DNA of 5,461 bases. Source: Bacteroidaceae bacterium. Its GTDB lineage: Bacteria; Bacteroidota; Bacteroidia; Bacteroidales; Bacteroidaceae. The translations under genes were made by a program, and so were the position numbers. Of this stretch, positions 1 to 5,461 are shown in pieces. Positions within the stretch are counted from its first letter, which is position 1, and each line of letters opens with the position of its first letter. Below the pieces are notes generated by a model. The model had not been told where the DNA came from. It searched no databases and saw only the letters and a program-made list of their open reading frames with translations. The stretch lies in assembly GCA_021443285.1 (NCBI GenBank), contig JABUUG010000017.1, positions 1 to 5,461 of the forward strand. Direction: 5' to 3'.

Positions 1-9
1 ACATATCCC

Positions 10-98
10 AGTACTTTTATGCCAAAGTACTGCAGTAATCCATGCCAAGTACTGGAGTACTCCTATATGAATACTGCAGTAATCCATGCCCAAGTACT
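10..98. repeat. Cluster of AGTACT palindromes downstream of the protease gene
   Basis: The hexamer AGTACT occurs five times (10-15, 26-31, 48-53, 56-61, 93-98). AGTACTTT at 10-17 pairs perfectly with AAAGTACT at 24-31 across a six-base loop. The perfect palindrome TACTGCAGTA occurs at 28-37 and 72-81. AGTACTGGAGTACT (48-61) is a further tight pair. No open reading frame of interest or RNA gene is seen in bases 1-127; the repeat cluster is all it holds. The array may continue beyond the left edge. It resembles AGTACT-based intergenic repeats I associate with Prevotella, which is recollection rather than a search result. Confidence 0.7.
28..98. repeat. Direct repeat pair, period 44 bases
   Basis: TACTGCAGTAATCCATGCC is present exactly at 28-46 and 72-90. 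Both copies are followed by AAGTACT (47-53 and 92-98); the second copy has one extra C at 91. The 18 bases between the copies contain another AGTACT. A shorter, diverged unit (TATGCC plus AAAGTACT, 18-31) precedes them. Confidence 0.8.
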
Positions 99-127
99 CC
101 CCCCAGAAGGATGAAACGAGTGAGCCT

Positions 128-3100
128 TTATTTCCTTAACATCGGATTGGCAAGAGGTTCTTTCTTCACCCGTTGAGGCTTTGTGAAGTTGAACTCTATG
201 CTCTCGACGATGATTGCCTTGGGTGTTATGGTTGAGATGATGCCCAAGATGACCTGGTCGAATTTGTTTGCGACGAACTCCTGCTGTGATGCAGCGATGA
301 CGTGCATAAGGTCGTTTCGGGTGGGCTGGGGGATGTGTTCTGTGCGGACGATTTCCTCCTTGCCGGTGTTTATGTCGAGCCGTACGAGATATCGCCATGC
401 ATTGCGTGGTGCTTTTACGATGTATGCGTGGTCGAGTCCCGCCTTCTTGGCTTCCTGAATGAGGATGCTCTTCATCTTTGGCATAGGCACAGGCTTGTCG
501 AAAGTGGTGCGTGTGATGGTGGGTATTACTTGGGAGCTCATCCCCATATTTATAAAGCCGGCATTTCCTGTGGATGCTGTTGCTCCGACTGCGGGGAAAC
601 TGCCGCAAAGGAGGTTTCTGAGTATGCCGTCCTTTATAATGGGCAGGGAGGCAGTCTGTGCTATGCCGTCGCAATCGACTGTCTGCCTTGCGGCAAGCAT
701 GATGCCGTTATAGTTGTCTATGCCTGAGAGCTGTGTTACGGAGAGTCTGTTATCAACGATGCGCTTGCCGAGCATTACGCTGCTCATTGAACTGCCCCTG
801 AAGAAGTCGCGTTCAGCATGACAGAAGGGCTTGACGACATTGCGCATGACTGCCTCGTTGACTGCCTCATCTTCCATCATGATAGGGCCGACATAATACT
901 CCTTGACAACGGGTGCGTTAGCCTTCTTGAGCATAAGGTCGGCGAACTCCCGGACATCGCGTTCCATATCTTCGAGTGGCGGCAGCTCGGCGAAGTTTTT
1001 GGCGACGATGCGCAGTTCGTCTTCCATAATGCTACCTTCATATGTGCGGATCTTGGCATGTACATTGATATACACAGTCTGGTTGGGTGTACGGAGTTGC
1101 AGCCCTTCAGATGTATTGCGATAGAAGTCGGTATTTAGCAACCGCAGGTTCACTTTTGCATCGTATATTTTAGGATATGCGGTGAAAACTGCGGACAGAT
1201 GGCTGACCATGTTCTTCAATGATGCGGTGTCGACGGGATTTTGGATGACGCTCTCTTCGATGTGTGTGAGTGTTTTCCCTTCTATACGCTCAGGGATGTT
1301 TATGTCGTCCTCAGGCATGATGGTCTGCTTCTTCTTTGCCATTTTCTTTGCGTACTCGTTGATAGCAGTCTTGTACATATTCTCGCTGGAAATCCAGAGA
1401 GAGCGGCGCAGATTGTCGTAGTCGAGCTGGGATGGCAGCCCCTGCCCCTGTCCGATGTCGCTGGTGTTTCTCAGGCTTGTCATGTTCTTGTCGCCGAGGA
1501 CGACGTTTGTGCAGATGTTGGAGAATCTCGGCATATAGTAGATATTGAGTACGCCGCCCAACTGTCCGGAAATATCGAGTACAGAGCCCCGTACCATCCT
1601 GTAGTCTATGAGGTATGGCAGAGGCTGTCCTTCGAGTTTGAGTTGCGTTTTTGCCCTGGCCATCTCATCGTTCATCGCCCGGAATATTATATTCTTTTCA
1701 TCTTCACCCTCTTTACCTGACACATTGGAGTATTCTGGCAGGGGGAGTATATGGGGGATAGACTTGTTGAGGGACATGCGCTGCGTCTCTATCTTGGAGA
1801 CATAGAGCATTGGTGATGAAGCGGTTACTGGGACATTGCCCGACTCTGCCCCGCATACTCCGATGAATGTGCTTGGTGTGTCGCCGGCGGCCTCTATGTT
1901 GGAGAGCATGGCGAGCGGTGTGCCGATAAGGCTTACGCCACGCACAAGTTCGTCCTTGCGTCCGTCGGTGAATACGCGGTATACTTCGAGCGGCTGCACG
2001 TCGAAGGAGTTGAGTCCTTCTGTCATGGTATAGCCACCGGTTACGCTGCGGAAGAAGTAGCCGTAGTCCTTGCCCTGTCGGCGCGCTTCCTGTATGAGCA
2101 TCTGACGCAGTTCGGCATCGGAGTATGGGCGTGATGTCTCGATGATAAGGTTGGATTGTCGCGACAGGGGGTCGTTTCCACCGCTTGCCCTGCCATGTCC
2201 GTTGCTCTGTGGGAAGCCATCGATGGGTATTCTTCCCATGAGGAAATTACGGAGCACTCCGTTCTCGACGTTATGCACCCGCTGTGCCCTGACTCCTTCC
2301 TCATCGTAGAGATAGTGTCCGTGCATTGGCTGCTTGCCGTAGTAGCGGAGTGTGGGGTCGCAGAATACATTGAATGTGGCAGGCAGCACTTTCTCTCCGA
2401 CCATTTTCTTGAGGGTCTGCCCTCCGCTCTTCATGCGGTGGCTCTCAAGCCGGTGTCCGAATATCTCATGGAAGAACACACCGCTTGCCTCGCTGGAGAG
2501 TATTGCGGGTCCGGCGTATGGGTCGGCGATGGGTGCGTCCCGTAGTTTCAGGAGTCGGTCCACGAGTCCATTCGCCTTCTCCATAAGCACAGCTTCGGTG
2601 GGGAGTTCGTCTTCGGTGAAAGCGAAGAAGCTTTCATAGAGGGGACACGCCATGCCGTCGCTTGCGTTTATGGAGGCGTTGAGCATGAGGCGGATATATC
2701 GTTTGTTGGTAACGACCTCTGTGCCATCGGTGTTGACGATGTATGTGCGTCGTGTGGTGAAGACTATGAATGCAGTGCCGCTCTCAATATCTCGTGTCTC
2801 CTTGAATACGGTTGTTACGCGGTTGAGCAACGTTTCCCATTTCCGAGTGTCAATATGGAGTGGCTGCAGCTGTGGCTCGTAGTGGTGCTCTACGGGTGCA
2901 TCGGCAAAGCATGGTGACTTGTCTTCATATTCCGTTTCTGTCTTACTCTTGGATTTGGCCTCCTCATATCTTGCGAGTGCCGTTTTGTATCGTTCGCATG
3001 TTTCCGCCCATATTGCCTGTCTGCAGGCAGAGACAGGGTTGCCGTCAAGTGGCACTTGAACGCCTCTTGCGTTCCTGTTGTATGAGTTTCCCATGCCCTG

Positions 3101-3457
3101 CAGAACATACTTGTAGTTGTCGAGGTTCTTGTCGCCGACCCTCACCATAGGTGTTATGGTGCGCTGGTGTACTGGCATGACGGTGCTTGCGCCGAAGGAA
3201 CTCTGTATGTTGCACTCCTGCTCGTCCTCCATACGCAGACTGAGGAAGTATGCCGGCACTGGATTCTTGGAGAGCTGCTCCATATTGTAGCTCAACTCCT
3301 CCTTCATTGCGAGTACGAGGGAGTCAGGAGTGGATGCTACAGCCACCTGGAGGTGGAGGGTAAGCAGGAGAAAGAGGATGAAGCGGAAGAGGACGGAGGA
3401 ACCGGAAGGGGCGATAGCCCCCCTGCCCCCTAAAGGGGGTGGTAACTGGTGGAACAT
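128..3457 (-). CDS. Exported TldD-TldE-like (TldD/PmbA family) metalloprotease fusion
   Basis: This 1109-residue protein contains two tandem copies of the TldD/PmbA (peptidase U62) fold. In Escherichia coli, TldD and TldE (PmbA) are separate proteins that form a heterodimeric zinc protease acting on unfolded peptides such as microcin B17 precursor and CcdA. Residues 1-41 carry a signal peptide (hydrophobic about 22-41, likely cleavage AVA|ST). Copy 1 (about 51-575) has HEIFGH at 330-335 and Cys535 in GVCGAESGNVPV, the expected zinc ligands. It also has family blocks GVLRNFLMGR, SNGHGR and SRQSN. Copy 2 (about 593-1109) aligns with copy 1 but lacks all metal ligands. A charged linker at about 576-592 joins them. 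ATG 3457 is the only ATG, GTG or TTG upstream of the signal peptide; the next Met (51) would remove it. No Shine-Dalgarno sequence is visible, as is usual in Bacteroidota. The gene probably shares a transcript with the GH35 gene. The substrate is unknown. Confidence 0.9.
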   Translation of the reverse strand: MFHQLPPPLGGRGAIAPSGSSVLFRFILFLLLTLHLQVAVASTPDSLVLAMKEELSYNMEQLSKNPVPAYFLSLRMEDEQECNIQSSFGASTVMPVHQRTITPMVRVGDKNLDNYKYVLQGMGNSYNRNARGVQVPLDGNPVSACRQAIWAETCERYKTALARYEEAKSKSKTETEYEDKSPCFADAPVEHHYEPQLQPLHIDTRKWETLLNRVTTVFKETRDIESGTAFIVFTTRRTYIVNTDGTEVVTNKRYIRLMLNASINASDGMACPLYESFFAFTEDELPTEAVLMEKANGLVDRLLKLRDAPIADPYAGPAILSSEASGVFFHEIFGHRLESHRMKSGGQTLKKMVGEKVLPATFNVFCDPTLRYYGKQPMHGHYLYDEEGVRAQRVHNVENGVLRNFLMGRIPIDGFPQSNGHGRASGGNDPLSRQSNLIIETSRPYSDAELRQMLIQEARRQGKDYGYFFRSVTGGYTMTEGLNSFDVQPLEVYRVFTDGRKDELVRGVSLIGTPLAMLSNIEAAGDTPSTFIGVCGAESGNVPVTASSPMLYVSKIETQRMSLNKSIPHILPLPEYSNVSGKEGEDEKNIIFRAMNDEMARAKTQLKLEGQPLPYLIDYRMVRGSVLDISGQLGGVLNIYYMPRFSNICTNVVLGDKNMTSLRNTSDIGQGQGLPSQLDYDNLRRSLWISSENMYKTAINEYAKKMAKKKQTIMPEDDINIPERIEGKTLTHIEESVIQNPVDTASLKNMVSHLSAVFTAYPKIYDAKVNLRLLNTDFYRNTSEGLQLRTPNQTVYINVHAKIRTYEGSIMEDELRIVAKNFAELPPLEDMERDVREFADLMLKKANAPVVKEYYVGPIMMEDEAVNEAVMRNVVKPFCHAERDFFRGSSMSSVMLGKRIVDNRLSVTQLSGIDNYNGIMLAARQTVDCDGIAQTASLPIIKDGILRNLLCGSFPAVGATASTGNAGFINMGMSSQVIPTITRTTFDKPVPMPKMKSILIQEAKKAGLDHAYIVKAPRNAWRYLVRLDINTGKEEIVRTEHIPQPTRNDLMHVIAASQQEFVANKFDQVILGIISTITPKAIIVESIEFNFTKPQRVKKEPLANPMLRK
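131..1681 (-). other. Copy 2: TldE/PmbA-like module without metal ligands
   Basis: About residues 593-1109. It aligns with copy 1 at several points: MNDEMARAKTQL with MKEELSYNMEQL, LGDKNMTSLR with VGDKNLDNYK, LWISSENMYKTAINEY with IWAETCERYKTALARY, and YVGP with YAGP. At the HExxxH position it reads MRNVVK (871-876, bases 830-847). The Cys block is replaced by GIISTITPKAIIVESIEF. By analogy with TldE it should be a non-catalytic partner domain that shapes the active site or the chamber. Confidence 0.8.
1733..3307 (-). other. Copy 1: catalytically intact TldD-like module
   Basis: About residues 51-575 of the fusion protein. The zinc site consists of His330 and His335 (codons 2468-2470 and 2453-2455) and Cys535 (codon 1853-1855). 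Glu331 is the expected catalytic base. The sequence HEIFGHRLESHR resembles a TldD-like subfamily seen in many bacteria rather than the HEAIGHGLEGD version of E. coli TldD; that comparison is from memory. The module ends in a short proline-containing tail (IPHILPLP), which looks like the natural C-terminus of a stand-alone family member. Confidence 0.85.
3335..3457 (-). other. Sec signal peptide of the TldD-TldE-like protein, with unusual N-terminal extension
   Basis: Residues 1-41 comprise a proline/glycine-rich stretch (LPPPLGGRGAIAPSG, 5-19), a hydrophobic core starting after Arg25 (FILFLLLTLHL) and a small-residue AVA site before Ser42. No Cys follows the cleavage site, so this is not a lipoprotein signal, and there is no twin-arginine motif. 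The Pro/Gly-rich lead is not typical of a signal peptide n-region; it coincides with a DNA repeat. Confidence 0.75.
3408..3439 (-). repeat. Double G/C hairpin repeat inside the start of the protease gene
   Basis: Two perfect inverted repeats lie four bases apart. On the plus strand they are CCCCC-TAAA-GGGGG (3426-3439) and GGGGC-GATA-GCCCC (3408-3421). The coding strand reads CCCCCTTTAGGGGGCAGGGG followed by the second stem. The first motif resembles short dispersed intergenic palindromes of Prevotella and other Bacteroidota genomes. It falls in codons 7-17 of the protease gene, so it would fold in the mRNA just after the start codon and could dampen translation. Copy number in the genome cannot be judged from one window. 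Confidence 0.6.
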
Positions 3458-3473
3458 AAGGAAAAGTGAGGAT
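3458..3473 (-). promoter_or_regulatory. 16-base intergenic spacer between the GH35 and protease genes
   Basis: On the coding strand the spacer is pyrimidine-rich (ATCCTCACTTTTCCTT) and sits directly before ATG 3457. There is no purine-rich ribosome binding site and no room for a promoter or a full terminator, so the protease gene most likely depends on transcription from upstream of the GH35 gene. Confidence 0.5.
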
Positions 3474-3920
3474 TTATTTTGCGATTCTTATTTCATAGTC
3501 CTTGATGGCACCAGGGACTGTGCTTTCCATTCTTGGTAGATACTGGAGGGCGGAGATGGTGTAGTTTTTGCCAAGGTCTATGATTATGGAGTGTGGGTAG
3601 TTCTTGCTTTCGGCGGTACTCCAGTAGGTTGACTCCTGCAGGTCGAAAACCTTCTCTGCCATATAGTTGCCCTTTGCTGTCTCTTCGCTGCTTGCGTATG
3701 CCACCTTCCAGTCTTCACGGCTGATGCGGTTGCCGTTCTGGTCGAGGAGGTAAAGTTCGGCTACGCACGCGAGACTGTTGGCATCGTGGCTGCTGAGTGC
3801 TTTGAGTTCGACATATCTTCCTGTCATCTGCTTCTTAAATGTAACCTGTTTCCATCCGTTACTCTTGGCGAATGTACCTTTTTCGACAATACCTTTGTAG
3901 TTCTTGATAGCGGAGGGTAT
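3474..3920 (-). other. C-terminal discoidin (F5/8 type C) module with halves in swapped order
   Basis: This is the tail of the GH35 protein, about residues 507-654 counted from the Met at 5438. Residues 519-566 (EKGTF, then VTFKKQMTGRYVELKALS, then ACVAELYLL) match what is normally the second half of an F5/8 type C domain. Residues 576-654 (DWKVAYASSEE, VFDLQESTYW, PHSIIIDLGKNYTISALQYL, IKDYEI) match what is normally the first half. The order is therefore reversed and the protein stops at IKDYEIRIAK. Such domains bind carbohydrate in many glycosidases, so a glycan-targeting role is likely but inferred. I recall similar tails in other Bacteroidota glycosidases but could not verify this. Confidence 0.7.
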
Positions 3921-5461
3921 TTCGTTATTGCGGTTCTTGGCGGTTGATATGTTGAGCTTGTCGAGGAGTGGCTGATTAAGTCCGGCAGCTTTTGCAACGG
4001 TCGGGCCTACAATGTCGAGGACAATGATTTCGTTATCGCCTTTCTTCAGCCAGCAACCCGGACAATAGAGGGTCTGCTGCGGGCCGATTTCCCAGAAGCG
4101 GCCGAGTGCGTGTCCATTGACATAGACGAGTCCTTTCCCGAACGTTTCCATATTAATAAAGGTATCGCCGGGCTTGCTGACCTTGAATGTTGCCTTGTAG
4201 TAGCCGGGTACTCGGTCGCTGCCCACGAGTGGTGAGAGTGTGGTAAGCGGCTGGTAGTTTTTCTGCAGGCAGAAGTCGTAAGTGTCGGGGAAGAGGAATG
4301 TATTCCAGTTCTTGAGGGATGCGGTGAAGTCGTTGCCATCTATGTCGATGGTGAAGTTCACTGTGCCGTCAATACCCTTGAAGTCCTTTATGGCACGTCC
4401 GAAGTTTATGCGTCCCATGGCTTCAACAAGCAGGTGGAGTTTTGCACCTTTTTTGCATGATGGCAGCACAAGGTCTTTCTCTCCTTTTACGCGGTCGAGC
4501 GAGCCGATGTATTTGCCGTCGATGAAGACCTGCACGAAGTCGTGTCCGCCGTCGATGTGGAGTTTCGCCTCCTTGTCAGTCTTAGGGAGTGTGGTGCTGT
4601 AGAGTATTGATCCCCATCCCTGGTCGAACTCTTCCATTGTCTTGATGTCGGTGGTTGCAATGTGGTCCGGGAGGTTGCTGAAGAGCGGGGCGTACTGAGA
4701 AAACTCAAACTCTGGGATGGTGATGACTGGGATAGCCTTTGGTGCGGCGGGGAGTTTTTTGTCGGTATAGTTCTGGAGGAGTTCTCTCAGTTCGGTGTAT
4801 TTAGGTGTAACATGTCCGTACTCGTTGATTGGTGCATCGTAGTCGTAGGATGTAACGTCTGGGGCAAAACCTGGAGAGTTAGCGCCAGCCCAGTGTCCGA
4901 AGGATGTTCCTCCATGTGTCATATAGAGGGAGAAGGAGATGTTGCGGTCGAGCATATCCTTGATGCCGGCTACCATGTCTTTTGACGACCGGGTCTCATG
5001 CTTTGCCCCCCACTTGTCGAACCATCCACTCCAGAACTCTGAGCACATGAGTGGAGCATCGGGTCTTACTTCCTTAAGCTTTCGGAACTCGCCTTCGATG
5101 TTTGCTCCAGTACCGAAGTTCATTGTCCAAACGAGGTCGTCAAGTCCATTGTCGAGGAAGTTGCTCGACCAGTCGCACTGGAAGAGTGCAACCTTGTCGA
5201 ATCCTACGCTGCGGAGGCAGTCTCGTATCTCGCTGACATACGCCTTGTCTTTGCCGTAAGAACCGTATTCGTTTTCAACCTGTACCATGATTATAGGTCC
5301 TCCGTTCTGAATGGTGAGTGGGGCGAGTTGCCTGCCCACCTGCTGCTCGAAGATCTTTACCCTTTCGAGGAAGTATGGGTCGCGCTCACGGAGCTTTATG
5401 TCTTTCTTCTTGAGCAGCCACCAAGGCAGTCCTCCCATCTCCCATTCTGCACAAACGTATG
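3474..5461 (-). CDS. Glycoside hydrolase family 35 beta-galactosidase, 5' end missing
   Basis: This is a retaining beta-galactosidase of family GH35, which removes terminal beta-linked galactose from oligo- or polysaccharides. The frame stays open to the right edge, so the N-terminus, including any signal peptide, is outside the window; 661 codons are visible. Counting from the first visible Met (5438), the window opens in the conserved YVCAEWEMGGLPWWLL strand of the catalytic barrel. The acid/base Glu57 lies in QVENEYGSYG (codon 5268-5270). The nucleophile Glu134 lies in CSEFWSGWFDKWG (codon 5037-5039). The segment TMEEFDQGWGSILY (about 267-280) opens the beta-sandwich region. A jelly-roll domain follows at about 405-478, with YVNGHALGRFWEIGPQQ. 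A rearranged discoidin-like module fills about 507-654. Both catalytic residues are present, so the enzyme should be active. The exact substrate linkage cannot be read from sequence. Family assignment is firm. The stop codon lies 16 bases before the next gene, which suggests one transcript. Confidence 0.95.
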   Translation of the reverse strand, partial: YVCAEWEMGGLPWWLLKKKDIKLRERDPYFLERVKIFEQQVGRQLAPLTIQNGGPIIMVQVENEYGSYGKDKAYVSEIRDCLRSVGFDKVALFQCDWSSNFLDNGLDDLVWTMNFGTGANIEGEFRKLKEVRPDAPLMCSEFWSGWFDKWGAKHETRSSKDMVAGIKDMLDRNISFSLYMTHGGTSFGHWAGANSPGFAPDVTSYDYDAPINEYGHVTPKYTELRELLQNYTDKKLPAAPKAIPVITIPEFEFSQYAPLFSNLPDHIATTDIKTMEEFDQGWGSILYSTTLPKTDKEAKLHIDGGHDFVQVFIDGKYIGSLDRVKGEKDLVLPSCKKGAKLHLLVEAMGRINFGRAIKDFKGIDGTVNFTIDIDGNDFTASLKNWNTFLFPDTYDFCLQKNYQPLTTLSPLVGSDRVPGYYKATFKVSKPGDTFINMETFGKGLVYVNGHALGRFWEIGPQQTLYCPGCWLKKGDNEIIVLDIVGPTVAKAAGLNQPLLDKLNISTAKNRNNEIPSAIKNYKGIVEKGTFAKSNGWKQVTFKKQMTGRYVELKALSSHDANSLACVAELYLLDQNGNRISREDWKVAYASSEETAKGNYMAEKVFDLQESTYWSTAESKNYPHSIIIDLGKNYTISALQYLPRMESTVPGAIKDYEIRIAK

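Noticed and set aside
10..31. Hairpin as an intrinsic terminator
   Set aside because: The stem is A/T-rich with only eight pairs, and no run of T follows it on either strand.
28..98. CRISPR repeat-spacer units
   Set aside because: There are only two full copies. The spacer-like segment is 18 bases and itself contains the AGTACT palindrome, and no cas gene is seen.
302..727. A 141-codon plus-strand open frame, Cys- and Gly-rich
   Set aside because: It is antisense to copy 2 of the protease and has no family resemblance. The Cys/Gly richness follows from the complementary codons.
1241..1720. A 159-codon plus-strand open frame
   Set aside because: It lies wholly antisense to the conserved protease gene, shows no recognisable domain or signal, and looks like a by-product of the opposite strand's codon pattern.
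2453..2470. A standard zincin HExxH metalloprotease
   Set aside because: The motif is HExxxH with three intervening residues, and the Cys block and flanking motifs match TldD rather than a thermolysin-like enzyme.
3305..3307. Met51 as the start of the protease
   Set aside because: It would remove an evident signal peptide. The upstream frame codes a hydrophobic core and cleavage site that are unlikely to be accidental.
5436..5438. ATG as the true start of the GH35 gene
   Set aside because: Upstream codons in the same frame continue the conserved GH35 motif (YVCAEWE) to the window edge, so this Met is internal.

Overview
The window looks like chromosomal DNA of a Bacteroidota bacterium, most likely Prevotella or a close relative. 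This rests on three things: a glycoside hydrolase family 35 (GH35) enzyme with the C-terminal tail style of that phylum, translation starts without a Shine-Dalgarno sequence, and short palindromic intergenic repeats built on AGTACT and CCCCCTTTAGGGGG. The taxonomic call is inference; no marker gene is present.

Both genes lie on the minus strand, so transcription runs from right to left. From the right edge to 3474 is a GH35 beta-galactosidase-like protein whose 5' end lies outside the window. It keeps both catalytic glutamates and carries a C-terminal discoidin (F5/8 type C, CBM32-like) module whose two halves appear in swapped order. After a 16-base gap, 3457 to 128 encodes an 1109-residue protein with a Sec-type signal peptide and two tandem copies of the TldD/PmbA fold. 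The first copy has an intact HExxxH plus Cys metal site. The second has lost all of these residues, as in TldE/PmbA. It therefore reads as an exported, single-chain version of the TldD-TldE protease pair.

The start of that gene overlaps a G/C-rich double-hairpin repeat that encodes part of the residues ahead of the signal peptide. The leftmost 127 bases are non-coding and packed with palindromic repeats.

The two genes are probably co-transcribed. The GH35 enzyme should release beta-linked galactose from glycans, in the periplasm or at the surface if it has the usual signal peptide. The TldD/TldE-like protein should act as an exported zinc peptidase. A shared pathway is not shown by the sequence. 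The points most worth follow-up are the active/inactive protease fusion, the circularly permuted discoidin module and the repeat-derived N-terminus.
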